From Mycolicibacterium monacense (GTDB taxonomy: Bacteria > Actinomycetota > Actinomycetes > Mycobacteriales > Mycobacteriaceae), in contig NZ_AP022617.1 in NCBI RefSeq assembly GCF_010731575.1, positions 5,084,001 to 5,148,000 on the forward strand: DNA of 64,000 bases, written 5' to 3'. The notes below the pieces were generated by a model. That model did no database searches and was not told the origin of the DNA. It was given only the letters and a program-made list of their open reading frames with translations. Positions 17,298 through 26,410 of the stretch are shown in pieces. Each line of letters begins with the position of its first letter. The first letter of the stretch is position 1. The position numbers and the translations under genes are program-made.

Positions 17298-17759
17298 TCA
17301 GCCGCGCGGGTGGTGCATCCCGAACGGCACCGCCTTGAGCAGCGTGACCGGGACGGACGCCCCGCTGGGCACCTCATAGGTGCGCCGATCACCGGGCCGG
17401 GCGCCGATCAGTGCCTCACCGAGCGGGGAGCTCACCGAGTACACCTCGAGGTCGCCGTACTCCGCTCCGCGGACGCCGAGCAGGAACGTCTCCTCGTCGC
17501 CGGTCTGGTCGAATCGCACCGTCAGCACCATGCCGGGTTCGGCGACACCGTCGTCGGGCGGATCCTCGCCGACCACGGCGTTGAGCAGCAGGTCGTGGAT
17601 CTGCTGGATGCGGGTCTGACGGGCACGCTGCACCGCGACGGTGTTCTCCTGGCCGTCGTCGGGCGCTTCGTTGGCGATCAGGGTCCGGAGTTCGGTCAGT
17701 TCGTCCTGTAGGCGCCGGTAGGCGACCGGGGTCATCCAGACACGCTGTGCTGTCGTCAT
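17298..17759 (-). CDS. GreA/GreB-family transcription factor homologue
   Basis: 153 residues. N-terminal coiled-coil part ('VAYRRLQDELTELRTLIANEAPDDGQEN' then a helix rich in Arg and Gln) and a C-terminal FKBP-like lobe with 'SPLGEALIGARPGDRRTYEVPSG', the signature of GreA/B C-terminal domains. Gre factors enter the RNA polymerase secondary channel; mycobacteria have a divergent paralogue besides GreA that this resembles. Acidic coiled-coil tip residues ('EAPDD') are present. ATG 17759 follows a GAGGAGGA ribosome-binding sequence. Confidence 0.82.
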   Translation of the reverse strand: MTTAQRVWMTPVAYRRLQDELTELRTLIANEAPDDGQENTVAVQRARQTRIQQIHDLLLNAVVGEDPPDDGVAEPGMVLTVRFDQTGDEETFLLGVRGAEYGDLEVYSVSSPLGEALIGARPGDRRTYEVPSGASVPVTLLKAVPFGMHHPRG

Positions 17760-17785
17760 GGGTCCTCCTCGAGAAAGCGGGAATC

Positions 17786-17822
17786 GTCGTCAGGGGCGGG
17801 CCGATGCGCCGCCCCTGACGAC
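17786..17822 (-). terminator. Hairpin terminator after the D-amino-acid dehydrogenase gene
   Basis: Perfect 14-bp inverted repeat (17786-17799 / 17809-17822) with a 9-nt loop, located between the dehydrogenase stop (17840) and the start of the Gre-like gene. There is no U-tract, as is common in mycobacterial terminators. Confidence 0.65.
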
Positions 17823-17839
17823 TCGATGCCGGTCTGTGG

Positions 17840-19096
17840 TCAGCGCAGCGGGTCGACGGCCCGCAGCGCCTCGGGTTGCTTACCGGTGGTGATCTGCTCG
17901 GCCAGCAGGCGGCCGGTGACGGGGCCGTGCGCCAGCCCCCACATCCCGTGGCCGCCCGCGACGTACACATTGCGGTCGACGTTTCCGATCAGCGGCCGGC
18001 CGTCGGGGGTGACGGGCCGAGGACCCACCCACTCGTCGGTGCGCTCACCCCAGCGCACACCGTCGAACAGCGGTGCGGTCGAACCGACGATCGCCTCGAC
18101 GCGGGCCGGGATCGCCGGTTCGTCCGGGCCGCGGAATTCCATGGTGCCCGCGACGCGCAGCGCCCCCCGGTAGGGCGTGCACGCCACCCGCACCTCGGGC
18201 AGATAGATCGGACCCGGCACCGGACGGTCGACGGGCACGGTGAACGAGTAGCCGCGCCCGGCGCGCACCGGTGTGCGGACCCACCGGTCGGCGAGCGCAG
18301 AGATCCAGGCGCCGGTGGCGATCACCGCGGCGTCGGCGGTCAGCGGTGCGCCGGTCCGGGGGTAGACCCGGACCCCTCGCCGGTGGGGCAGCAGGTCGAC
18401 GACGTCGACCTCGCTGATCGTCGCCCCGCGCGCCACGACCGCCCGGGCCAGCGCGTGGGTGAACCGCCCCGGATCGACGAACCGCTGATCCTCGACGCTG
18501 ACGCCGACCGTCACCGCCCGCGACGCCAGTGGCACCTGATCCTCGAGCTCATCGAGGGTGAGGCGGCGGTAGGACACGTCCTGACCCGCCTGCTGCAAGG
18601 CGCGCAGTTCGTCGAGCAGGTGCGCGGCCTGCCGTTCGGAGGTGAACACCGCGGTGATCGGACAGTCGGTGGTCGGTACGTCGACCCCGTTGCCGGTCAG
18701 CACGTCGAACGCTTCGAGGCATTCGGCGTTGAACGGCAGGTTGGCGGCGACCGCGCGGTCCCACGACGAGCGTCGGCAGTTGGCCGCGAACCGGGTGAGG
18801 AACGACCACAGCCTGATGTCGGCGCGGGCGGGGACGTGCAGCGGTGCGGCCGGGTTCGCCAGCGACCGCAGCCCGTAGCCCAGCACCGACGGCTGGTTGA
18901 GGGGAATCGTCAGCGCCGGAGACACCCAGCCGGCGTTACCCCAGGACGCGCCCGCGGCCACCCCGCCGCGGTCGACCACCGTCACCTCGACGCCGCGCTC
19001 CTGCAGGAACCAGGCGGTGGACAGGCCGACGATGCCGGCGCCCACCACGATCACCGATCGGGGTCCGCCGTCGACTCCGTCACCGCCGAACATCAC
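17840..19096 (-). CDS. FAD-dependent D-amino-acid dehydrogenase-like oxidoreductase
   Basis: 418 residues. FAD-binding 'VIVVGAGIVGLSTAWFL' near residue 15, 'AAGASWGNAGWVSP' flavin-contact region and C-terminal 'GHGMWGLAHGPVTG', all features of the DadA/DAO family. DadA oxidises D-amino acids to 2-oxo acids, passing electrons to the respiratory chain. An ATG one codon later (19093) is an alternative start. The PucR-type regulator 80 bp upstream on the same strand probably controls it. Confidence 0.83.
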   Translation of the reverse strand: MMFGGDGVDGGPRSVIVVGAGIVGLSTAWFLQERGVEVTVVDRGGVAAGASWGNAGWVSPALTIPLNQPSVLGYGLRSLANPAAPLHVPARADIRLWSFLTRFAANCRRSSWDRAVAANLPFNAECLEAFDVLTGNGVDVPTTDCPITAVFTSERQAAHLLDELRALQQAGQDVSYRRLTLDELEDQVPLASRAVTVGVSVEDQRFVDPGRFTHALARAVVARGATISEVDVVDLLPHRRGVRVYPRTGAPLTADAAVIATGAWISALADRWVRTPVRAGRGYSFTVPVDRPVPGPIYLPEVRVACTPYRGALRVAGTMEFRGPDEPAIPARVEAIVGSTAPLFDGVRWGERTDEWVGPRPVTPDGRPLIGNVDRNVYVAGGHGMWGLAHGPVTGRLLAEQITTGKQPEALRAVDPLR

Positions 19097-19175
19097 GCCA
19101 CCTCCACTGGACTCCTGTCCCCACCGATGATGGCGGTGTTCGGCGTCCGGCGGTTGCCCGCTCGGGACAACACGG

Positions 19176-20723
19176 TCACGAGATTTTGTCGGCCTCCGAC
19201 AACGTGAAACCGTCGTCGTCTGTAGCGGCGAGTTCGACCGTCATGGCCAGCCGCTTGCGCGCGTCGGTCAGGTCGAGGTCGGTGACCTCGGCCATCTTGC
19301 GCAGCCGGTAGCGCACGGTGTTCTCGTGCACGCCCAGGCGCTCGGCCGCCTCGTGCAGATCTCCCTGCGCGGCCAGCCAGGCGCGCAGCGTGTCCACGTA
19401 GCGGGTCCCGTGATGCTCGTCGTGGCGCCGCAGGTCGGCCACCGGTCCGCGTTGCGGGGTGCGGCCGACGCGCGCGGCGATCCGCAGCCGCCGCAGCACG
19501 ATGTCGTCCCAGGACTCGTCGTAGGCGGGCGCCTCGCCGACGCCGCCCTGCAGTTCGTGCAGCGCCAGGCACTCGTCGGCCTCGTCACGAGCCGTCGGCA
19601 GTTCCAAAACCGTTGCCGTACTGCTGATTCCGGCGAGGATGGCGGCCCGTTCCGGCAGTGCGGCCCGCAGGCTGTCCACCCAGCGGCGCGCGGTCTCCGC
19701 CGGTTCGCTGGGCAACACGGTGTAGACGGTGGTGGCCGACAGCGTGGAGCGGCCGGGCCGCGACCACCCGAAACCCGTGGTCGCGCGTTCGAAGGCCAAC
19801 AGCAGCGCCGCGTGGCGTTCCTCGCCGAGGCGGGCGCGCAGCGCGATGACCCGCAGTCCCGCAGGCGGCAACGCCAGCTTGCTCACCACCGTCGGGGCGT
19901 CGACGGTGCCCTCCAGCAGACCGATCACCAGATCGGATTCCACCTGGCGCTCGAGGTCGGCGCTGGCCCGCGACCGCAACAGGTGCAGTGCGACCATGCG
20001 GGCGCCGTCGGCCAACGCGCGCAGCTGGTCACCGCGCAACTCCTCCGCGCAGGCCACCCACACCGAGCCGAGCAGTTCGCGACCGGCGCGGGCCGCGATC
20101 ACCATCCGGCCGGCGAGCCCGTCGGCGGGTGCGGGGGCCACGAACATCGGTTCATCCGAGTTGGCGAGGTGCCGGGCTACGCCGCGTTCGGTGAACAGCG
20201 CCCGCAGTCTGTCGGGGGCCTGCCTACCGAGGATGGTCGCGACGCGCGCGTCATCGGCGTGTTGCTGCATCCGCGAGTAGGCCAGCACCCGCCAGTGCCG
20301 GTCCTCGATGGTGACCGCACCGCCGATCGCGTCGGCCAGGCTGTCGGCCAGCGCGAACAGATCGGTCGGGCCGCGCCCGGACTCCGTCTCGCGCCCCTCG
20401 AGCACCAGGCCGAACACCAGCGCGGCCAACTCACTCCAGGACACGTCGGGATCGACCGTGAGAACCGCGGGCCCGCCGGCCGCTGCCGCGTCCACACCGA
20501 CGTCGTCGCCGCGGACCAGCACCACCGCCGCCCGTGCGGCGCGCGCCCATTCGAGTGCGGTGGCCACCGAATCGGCTCCGACCGCCAGCAGGACGTCGCC
20601 GACGACGTGGCGATCCTCGTGGATCACCACGGTGCGCAACTCGGTCGAGCGCGGCGCCGAACCCGCCCGGAACTGGACGCCGTAACCGCCGAGCACATTG
20701 ACGAGCCGGTCCAAAGTGACCAC
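19176..20723 (-). CDS. PucR/CdaR-type transcriptional regulator
   Basis: 515 residues. C-terminal helix-turn-helix of the HTH_30 type ('EAAERLGVHENTVRYRLRKM', about residues 460-480), preceded by a GGDEF-like regulatory middle domain and an N-terminal PucR-like sensing domain. The class activates purine, amino-acid or sugar-acid catabolism. Position directly upstream of a D-amino-acid dehydrogenase on the same strand suggests control of amino-acid oxidation. Confidence 0.83.
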   Translation of the reverse strand: MVTLDRLVNVLGGYGVQFRAGSAPRSTELRTVVIHEDRHVVGDVLLAVGADSVATALEWARAARAAVVLVRGDDVGVDAAAAGGPAVLTVDPDVSWSELAALVFGLVLEGRETESGRGPTDLFALADSLADAIGGAVTIEDRHWRVLAYSRMQQHADDARVATILGRQAPDRLRALFTERGVARHLANSDEPMFVAPAPADGLAGRMVIAARAGRELLGSVWVACAEELRGDQLRALADGARMVALHLLRSRASADLERQVESDLVIGLLEGTVDAPTVVSKLALPPAGLRVIALRARLGEERHAALLLAFERATTGFGWSRPGRSTLSATTVYTVLPSEPAETARRWVDSLRAALPERAAILAGISSTATVLELPTARDEADECLALHELQGGVGEAPAYDESWDDIVLRRLRIAARVGRTPQRGPVADLRRHDEHHGTRYVDTLRAWLAAQGDLHEAAERLGVHENTVRYRLRKMAEVTDLDLTDARKRLAMTVELAATDDDGFTLSEADKIS

Positions 20724-20828
20724 ACATGCTCCCCACGCCGAGCGACGCGCTCAGCCTAATGCGGTGGTCCGCTCGGCTGCCACCAGCATGAACACCCGCC
20801 CGCACGGACCTCGCGGTTCAATTGCGGC

Positions 20829-21383
20829 GTGGCGGACGGAAAATCGCAGGGCCGGCCCCGGGACCGCTCGATCGACGAGCGGGTCCTCGCGGTCACCCGG
20901 GACCTGCTGGTCGAAAGCGGCTGGGACGACCTGAGCATGCGCCAGATCGCGGTGCGGTCGGGGGTGAGCCGATCGAGTATCAACCGCCGGTGGCCGTCCA
21001 AATCCGAACTGGTGTTCCACGCCATCCTCGGCGACCGCCCGGATCTGGCGCCGTTCGCCGGCACCGATCGGCGCGGCTGGATCGACTGGGTGGTGCGGGG
21101 GAGCCGGCAGCTCTTCGCCCGCCCCGAGGTCCGGGCGGCGGTGCCCGGCCTGCTGCTCGCGATGGCCGAGAACGAGGCCATGCGGCGACGGCTGTGGGCC
21201 GAGTTCAGCGGCCCCGCGGTCGAACTGTTCGGCTCGGGCGCCGGCGAGGAACGTGACGCCCGCGCCGTCCTGGTGATGGCGGCCGGTGCGGCGCTGTTCC
21301 TGTCCACCGTCGCCGTCGAGGACGACACCGATGCCATCCACCACCGCATCGCCTCGTTGCTCACCGAGGCGGTGACGGGATGA
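20829..21383 (+). CDS. TetR-family regulator
   Basis: 184 residues from GTG 20829. HTH 'LSMRQIAVRSGVSRSSINRRWPSKSELVF' (about residues 36-64); the N-terminus 'KSQGRPRDRSIDERVL' contains the RPR element common in this subgroup. The C-terminal helical domain ends 1 bp before a convergent methyltransferase gene. Target genes are not evident; the divergent gene is the PucR-type regulator. Confidence 0.87.
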   Translation: MADGKSQGRPRDRSIDERVLAVTRDLLVESGWDDLSMRQIAVRSGVSRSSINRRWPSKSELVFHAILGDRPDLAPFAGTDRRGWIDWVVRGSRQLFARPEVRAAVPGLLLAMAENEAMRRRLWAEFSGPAVELFGSGAGEERDARAVLVMAAGAALFLSTVAVEDDTDAIHHRIASLLTEAVTG

Positions 21384-21384
21384 C

Positions 21385-22236
21385 CTACCCGAACTCGAGC
21401 AACGTGTAGGCGCCGCGCATCTGCTTGGTCGGCTTGAACTCCCAGAACGCCGGGTACAGCTTCTCGAACAGCAGGCCGCGGCCCCGCGGCATCGGAAGGT
21501 CGTGCACCGCACGGACACCGGGGACGGTGATCGCGAGATCGGCCAGCTGATTCGGCGTCAGGCTGAACGGCATCGGTGGGACTCGGTACCGGCGGGAGGC
21601 CCGCATCCCGTTGGGCGCCAGCTTCTTCACCAGCACCGGCGGCAGGTCGAAGATCATCTGTCCACCAGGAAACCGCCTGGCGCACTCGGTGATCAGGCGC
21701 ATCGACTCGTGGGGCTGCAGGTACATCAGCAGGCCCTCGGCGGTGATGAACACACCGTTGCTGGTGTCGACGTGGTCCATCCATGAGAAGTCCAGCGCCG
21801 ACTGCGCGAGAGTGCTGATCCGGTCGGAGTGCGGCAGCAACCGTTCGCGCAGTGCGATGATCGGTTCGAAATCGACTGTCAGCCAACTGAAGTCGAGGTC
21901 CGGCCGTGCGCTGGTGAGCCGCCAGAAGCTGGTCTGCAGACCCTCGGCCAACGCCACCACCGTCGCGGACGGATGCGCGTCGAGGTGCCGGATCGCCGCC
22001 CGGTCGAAGGCCAGCGAGCGCAACGCCATCTCCTGGCCCTTGCGGCCGAACTTGTCGAAGTCGAAATCGATGGAGTCGACGAGGCGGATCGCCATCGGGT
22101 CGTCGATGATGGCCTTCGGGTGTCGCGCCTGGTGCGCCCGGCCGTTCAGCGTCAGGAGCGCGGTCTCCGAGACACCGCTCAGCATTCCGGCGCTTGTCTT
22201 GTCACTGTCTGCTTTGTCACGGTCTGCTTGGTCCAC
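21385..22236 (-). CDS. Class I SAM-dependent methyltransferase, LCMT/PPM-like
   Basis: 283 residues from GTG 22236. Motifs of the leucine carboxyl methyltransferase-like group: 'RAHQARHPKAIIDDPMAIRLVD' region, 'ATVVALAEGLQTSFWRL' (SAM-binding loop in which the usual G-x-G is replaced by A-E-G), 'TVDFEPIIALRERLL' and 'ITAEGLLMYL'. Mycobacteria have many such O-methyltransferases; some act on polyketides or small acids. Divergent from an SDR gene with only 43 bp between starts. Confidence 0.83.
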   Translation of the reverse strand: MDQADRDKADSDKTSAGMLSGVSETALLTLNGRAHQARHPKAIIDDPMAIRLVDSIDFDFDKFGRKGQEMALRSLAFDRAAIRHLDAHPSATVVALAEGLQTSFWRLTSARPDLDFSWLTVDFEPIIALRERLLPHSDRISTLAQSALDFSWMDHVDTSNGVFITAEGLLMYLQPHESMRLITECARRFPGGQMIFDLPPVLVKKLAPNGMRASRRYRVPPMPFSLTPNQLADLAITVPGVRAVHDLPMPRGRGLLFEKLYPAFWEFKPTKQMRGAYTLLEFG

Positions 22237-22279
22237 CGGACCCAACGTACCGACAGCGGGATGTGTATACGGTTCAGGT

Positions 22280-23119
22280 ATGAGTCGAGTCTCGGTGATC
22301 ACAGGTGGTGCGGGCGGGATGGGTCTGGCGACGGCGCGGATCGTCGGCGGCGACCATACGGTGGTGCTCTGCGACGTCCGCAAGGAGCGCCTCGACGCCG
22401 CCGTCGCGACGCTGCACGACCTCGGGATCACGCCCACGGCGGTCCACTGCGATGTGACCGAGCGCGATGCCGTCGAGGCGTTGTTCGACACCGCGGCGAG
22501 CCTGGGGCCGATCGTCTCGGTCATCCACACCGCCGGGGTCAGCCCCAGCATGGGCGACGCGGAATACGTCATGCGCACCAATGCGATCGGCACGGTCAAC
22601 GTCAACGAGGTCTTCTCCAGCAGGGCAGGCGAAGGCGCAGCGATCGTCAACCTGGCCTCGATGGCGGCACACCTGCTGCCCGAGGAGATCGTCCCGACCG
22701 GACAGTTCCCCCGCGCCCTCGACGACCAGGACGCGTTCATGGCCGACATGCTGGCGGCCTGCGCAGTGGTCCCCGAGGAGGCGCAGTCCGGTTACGCCTA
22801 CGCGCTGAGCAAGAACTTCGTCAAGTGGTACAGCAGCGCGCAGGCCGAGCGGTTCAACGCCCGCGGGCTGCGCATCGTCTCGGTGTCACCGGGTTCGATC
22901 GACACCGAGATGGGCCGGTTGGAGGAACAGGCCGGCGCCGGGGCGATGGTCGCCGACGCCGCGGTGCCGCGATGGGGCAAACCGGAGGAGATGGCCGAAC
23001 TGCTGGCCTTCTGCGCCGGTGACCGGGCCGGCTACCTCACCGGCACCGACATCCTCAACGACGGCGGAGTTGTCGCCTCGATGCGGGAACGCGCCCGGGT
23101 CGCCGCCGACAATGCCTGA
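22280..23119 (+). CDS. Short-chain dehydrogenase/reductase
   Basis: 279 residues from ATG 22280. Classical SDR: '[16 protein letters not shown]' cofactor motif at the N-terminus, 'HTAGVSP' (NAG-like), 'VNLASMAAH' with catalytic Ser, and 'YAYALSKNF' with Tyr and Lys. 'CDVRK' after strand 2 suggests NAD preference. Its stop overlaps the start of the next gene by 8 bp, so the two are translationally coupled and probably act in one small-molecule pathway. Confidence 0.87.
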   Translation: MSRVSVITGGAGGMGLATARIVGGDHTVVLCDVRKERLDAAVATLHDLGITPTAVHCDVTERDAVEALFDTAASLGPIVSVIHTAGVSPSMGDAEYVMRTNAIGTVNVNEVFSSRAGEGAAIVNLASMAAHLLPEEIVPTGQFPRALDDQDAFMADMLAACAVVPEEAQSGYAYALSKNFVKWYSSAQAERFNARGLRIVSVSPGSIDTEMGRLEEQAGAGAMVADAAVPRWGKPEEMAELLAFCAGDRAGYLTGTDILNDGGVVASMRERARVAADNA

Positions 23120-23579
23120 GCCGTTGACGCCGCCGTTCACGCGTGACACCGCGATCGCCAAAGTGCGTGCCGGCGAAGACCTCTGGAACACCCGCGACCC
23201 CGCGCGGGTGGCGCTGGGTTACACAACGGACAGCCGCTGGCGCAACCGTTCCACCTTCCTGCGTGGTCGCGAGGAGATCGTCGAGTTCCTCACCGACAAG
23301 TGGGCCAGGGAACTGGAATACCGGCTCATCAAGGAACTCTGGGCCTTCGGCGACGACCGTATCGCCGTGCGGTTCGCCTATGAGTTCCACGACGACGCGG
23401 GGCGGTGGTTCCGTGCCTACGGCAACGAGAACTGGGAGTTCACCTCCGACGGGTTGATGAAGACGCGGCACGCCAGCATCAACGACGTCCCGATCGGCGA
23501 GGCCGATCGCCTGTTCGGATGGGACCGCAGCGGCCCACGGCCGCAGGATCACCCCGGGCTCAGCGATCTGGGGTTGTGA
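23112..23579 (+). CDS. DUF1348 / NTF2-like protein
   Basis: 155 residues. '[18 protein letters not shown]'-like segment, '[14 protein letters not shown]', 'YGNENWEF' and '[13 protein letters not shown]' are typical of DUF1348, a nuclear-transport-factor-2-like cone fold found as small hydrolases or isomerases. Coupled to the preceding SDR by an 8-bp overlap. A strong terminator hairpin follows. Confidence 0.88.
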   Translation: MPEPLTPPFTRDTAIAKVRAGEDLWNTRDPARVALGYTTDSRWRNRSTFLRGREEIVEFLTDKWARELEYRLIKELWAFGDDRIAVRFAYEFHDDAGRWFRAYGNENWEFTSDGLMKTRHASINDVPIGEADRLFGWDRSGPRPQDHPGLSDLGL

Positions 23580-23602
23580 ACCACCGGCAGGTCGAAACAC
23601 GA

Positions 23603-23633
23603 ACGAGGGGCACCCGTTTCGGGTGCCCCTCGT
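23603..23633. terminator. Bidirectional hairpin terminator
   Basis: Perfect 14-bp stem (23603-23616 / 23620-23633; ACGAGGGGCACCCG) with a TTT loop, placed between two convergent genes (DUF1348 protein and a small secreted protein). Confidence 0.85.
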
Positions 23634-23647
23634 CGGTGGTGCGGATA

Positions 23648-23896
23648 TCAGCGGACGGTGACGTAGACGACGCGGTCGTCGTTGTCGTAGCGCACCGAGA
23701 CGATGCTCGACTGGTCGAGCGGCTTGACCATGCCCTGGTGGTTGACCCGGACGGCGTAGCCGCGGTCGTCGAGCTTCTCGATGGTGTTCTGGGCGTTGCC
23801 CGGTCCGGCCGGGGCGGCCTGGGCGGGGGTGGCCAGTGCGAGGAAACCGGTGGCCAGTCCGCCGGCGATGATGGTGGCGAATCCGAGCTTGTTCAT
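23648..23896 (-). CDS. Small secreted protein (82 aa)
   Basis: Cleavable signal peptide: 'MNKLGFATIIAGGLATGFLALATPAQAAPA', with an AxA-type site at about residues 26-28. The mature part of about 54 residues is a conserved-looking domain with 'NAQNTIEKLDDRGYAVRVNHQG' and a C-terminal strand 'VVYVTVR'. It resembles a common family of small mycobacterial secreted proteins without known function. The ribosome-binding region is A-rich (AGAAAGAAG). No Cys. Confidence 0.8.
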   Translation of the reverse strand: MNKLGFATIIAGGLATGFLALATPAQAAPAGPGNAQNTIEKLDDRGYAVRVNHQGMVKPLDQSSIVSVRYDNDDRVVYVTVR

Positions 23897-24026
23897 CTTC
23901 GTTCTTCTTTCTGTCCCTCTGGAATTCTTTGTGGTCTGATCTACTGAACCCGCAGGTCAGCCGTTTAATTCCAGTGGCAGTAATTGGTTGTCGAATGGCA
24001 CTTTCGCGTGCCTGAAGCGGCGGTGG

Positions 24027-24986
24027 TCACGCACCGCCGGTGCGGCGGGCCTTGGCGCGGCGCTTGCCTTCGTGCATCGCGGCCACCCGGGCGACGGGGA
24101 TGGTGCGGCCGTGTTCGATGAGCTCGTCGGGCAACCGCTGCGGGGCAGGCATCGACTCGGCCCACGGATCGCGGCCGTCGAGCGCTTCGACGGCGGTGTG
24201 CACGGTGAAGTCCCCCGGCGTGACCGCGGACAGCTCCGACCAGTCGAGGGGAAACGACACCGGAGTGCCCGGCCGCAACCGCGGGCTGTAGGCCGCCGCG
24301 ACGGTGGCACCGCCGGCCCGCGTCGAATCGACGAAGACCTTGCTGTGGCGGTCCTCGACGATGAACGCCGTGGTGGCGATCGACGGGTCGAGGGCTTCCG
24401 CACGCGCCGCCAGCGCCCGCGTCGCGGCGGCGACGTCCTCGACCGGTGCGCTGTCGTCGACCGGTACGAAGACGTGCAGACCCTTGGCCCCGCTCGTCTT
24501 GACCGCACCCGCGAGTCCGCTGTCGGCGAGCGCCTGCCGGACCAACTGCGCGACGTCGACGACCGCCGCGAAATCGGTCTCCGTCGGCGGATCCAGATCG
24601 AGCACCAGGTGGGTGGGCCGGTAGATGTTCTCGGCCAGACCGAGCGTCGGGTGGTACTCGACCGCACGCTGATTCGCCAGCCACAGCAGGGTGCGGCGGT
24701 CGTCGCACAGCGGATACCGCACCTCCCGGTGTGAGCTCTCCGCCCAGATCGCGACGGTCTTCACCCACTCCGGGGTGTACTTCGGCGCGTTCTTCTGCAT
24801 GAACGGCGCCTGCCCGCGCAGCACCCGCAGGACCGTGAGGGGACGCCCGGCCAGGCCGGGCACGATCCGGTCGGCCACCGCATCGAGGTAGTCGACGAGG
24901 TCGCGTTTGGTCGCCCCGGCATCCGGGCTCAGCGGTTGGTCGAGATTGGTCAGGGCCACCCCGGCGCGGCTCTCCCCGGCGCTCAC
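24027..24986 (-). CDS. LigD-type primase-polymerase (stand-alone PolD)
   Basis: 319 residues, the length of an isolated LigD polymerase domain. Catalytic Asp130 and Asp132 in 'LVLDLDPP', third Asp220 in 'SKVFVDSTR', and nucleotide-binding 'TSGAKGLHVFVP' (residues 164-175). No ligase or nuclease domain is attached. Mycobacteria carry such PolD/Prim-PolC enzymes that add ribonucleotides during gap filling, end joining and damage tolerance. No ku or lig gene is near, which fits the stand-alone class. Confidence 0.88.
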   Translation of the reverse strand: MSAGESRAGVALTNLDQPLSPDAGATKRDLVDYLDAVADRIVPGLAGRPLTVLRVLRGQAPFMQKNAPKYTPEWVKTVAIWAESSHREVRYPLCDDRRTLLWLANQRAVEYHPTLGLAENIYRPTHLVLDLDPPTETDFAAVVDVAQLVRQALADSGLAGAVKTSGAKGLHVFVPVDDSAPVEDVAAATRALAARAEALDPSIATTAFIVEDRHSKVFVDSTRAGGATVAAAYSPRLRPGTPVSFPLDWSELSAVTPGDFTVHTAVEALDGRDPWAESMPAPQRLPDELIEHGRTIPVARVAAMHEGKRRAKARRTGGA

Positions 24987-24996
24987 CTCAGCGACT

Positions 24997-25659
24997 CTAC
25001 GGCCGGCGCCTGCGCCAGCTCCGGTAACCGCGGTGCGCGGCGAAGGCGCCCACCACCGCGGTCACCACCCAGATGCCGATCGCCGTGTAGGCCAGCGGCG
25101 ACGACAGGTCGCCGATCGACGCACCCAATGCCGTGTAGACGAACGCCCGCGGCACCGAACCGATGAACGCCCCGACCGCCATCTGCCACAGCGGAACCCC
25201 GAACGCGCCGAACGCATACGAGGCCAGCGCGTCCGAGATGCCGGGGATGAACCGCTGTCCCACCACCGCCCACAGGCCGCGCCGTTCGATCTGCGTGTCG
25301 AGTAGCTCCGCCCGCTCGGGTCCCAGCAGCGCGCGGGCGCTGTCCCGTCCGGCCCGCCGCCCCACGAGGCTGGCAACGACCGCCGTGCCGACCGTCGCGC
25401 CCAGCGTCACGAACGTGCCGAGCACCGGACCGAACAGCAGACCGCTGCCGCCCGCCAGCAGCGGACCGGGTACGAACAGCGCACCGAGTGTCGCCGACAC
25501 CACGACGTAGGTGAGCGGGGCGACGGGCCCGGTCGCGGCGACCGCGTCGCGGACCGCGTCCACCTCGATCACCCGCTCCACCGCCACCAGATAGAACAGG
25601 CCGAACACCAGCGCGGCGAAGACGGCCAGCCGCGCGATGTGGCGCCGCCGGGAGGTCAC
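24997..25659 (-). CDS. TVP38/TMEM64 (DedA-like) membrane protein
   Basis: 220 residues from GTG 25659. About five or six hydrophobic segments; core motifs 'GALFVPGPLLAGGSGLLFGPVLGT', 'GRRAGRDSARALLG' and 'QRFIPGISDALASYAFG' are those of the VTT/SNARE-associated fold, members of which move lipids or carrier lipids across membranes. It ends 10 bp before the PolD gene on the same strand and is divergent from the DUF3159 gene. Confidence 0.85.
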   Translation of the reverse strand: MTSRRRHIARLAVFAALVFGLFYLVAVERVIEVDAVRDAVAATGPVAPLTYVVVSATLGALFVPGPLLAGGSGLLFGPVLGTFVTLGATVGTAVVASLVGRRAGRDSARALLGPERAELLDTQIERRGLWAVVGQRFIPGISDALASYAFGAFGVPLWQMAVGAFIGSVPRAFVYTALGASIGDLSSPLAYTAIGIWVVTAVVGAFAAHRGYRSWRRRRP

Positions 25660-25706
25660 CGGAGCAATCCTGCCGCAGGGCTGCGCAACGCAGTACCCTC
25701 GGGGCC

Positions 25707-26345
25707 ATGTCCAGCCGGCCCGGCATGTCGGAATCGGCACCCCCGCTGCAGAACCTGCTCGCCCGCGCCGGCGGAATCCGGGGACTGGTCTCCACCGCGT
25801 TGCCGGTCGCCGCCTTCGCCCCGACGTCGGCGCTCTTCGGGCTGGTACCGGCGATCGTCGCGGCGCTCACCGCGGCCGCCGTCGTCCTGGTGTGGCAGCT
25901 GGCGCGCGGGGAGTCCACCCGGCCCGCGGTCCTCGGCTTCGCCGCGGTGGGGCTGTGCGCGGCCGTCGCGTGGATCACCGGCAGGAGCAAGGATTTCTAC
26001 CTGCCCGGCATCTGGATGTACCTCGGCCTGGCGGTGGTGTTCACGCTGTCGGTGGTGATCCGGCGGCCCGCGGTCGGCGTGGTGTGGGCCTGGTTCACCG
26101 GCCGGGACGGTTCATGGCGACGGGTGCGTCGGGTGCGGCGCATCTTCGACGGCGCCACACTGATGATGGCCGCGGTGTCCTGGACGCGCTTCCTCGTGCA
26201 GTACCACCTCTACGACAGCGACCGGGAGGCGTTGCTGGCGGTCGCGCGGATCGCGATGGGCTGGCAGGTGTTCGTGGTGACGACCACGGTGATCTACCTG
26301 TCGATCCGCGCTGCCAACCGGGCGCTGACGGTCTCGGAGACCTAA
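25707..26345 (+). CDS. DUF3159 membrane protein
   Basis: 212 residues. A cytoplasmic N-terminus of about 30 residues, then roughly six transmembrane helices; 'ITGRSKDFYLPGIWMYLG' and the C-terminal 'TRFLVQYHLYDSDREALLAVARIAMGW' region are characteristic of this actinobacterial family, whose function is unknown. Promoter shared with the divergent TVP38 gene (47 bp between starts). Confidence 0.82.
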   Translation: MSSRPGMSESAPPLQNLLARAGGIRGLVSTALPVAAFAPTSALFGLVPAIVAALTAAAVVLVWQLARGESTRPAVLGFAAVGLCAAVAWITGRSKDFYLPGIWMYLGLAVVFTLSVVIRRPAVGVVWAWFTGRDGSWRRVRRVRRIFDGATLMMAAVSWTRFLVQYHLYDSDREALLAVARIAMGWQVFVVTTTVIYLSIRAANRALTVSET

Positions 26346-26410
26346 CGAATCGGTTGTGGCTCGGTGTCGGCGCTCGCCTCCGCCGGCCCGGCGTGGTCGA
26401 GTGGAGGGCG

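Noticed and set aside
25637..26410. Long N-terminal part of the frame that ends in the secreted Pro-rich protein
   Set aside because: It runs through the DUF3159 coding region in another frame; the signal peptide and ribosome-binding site place the start at 26411.
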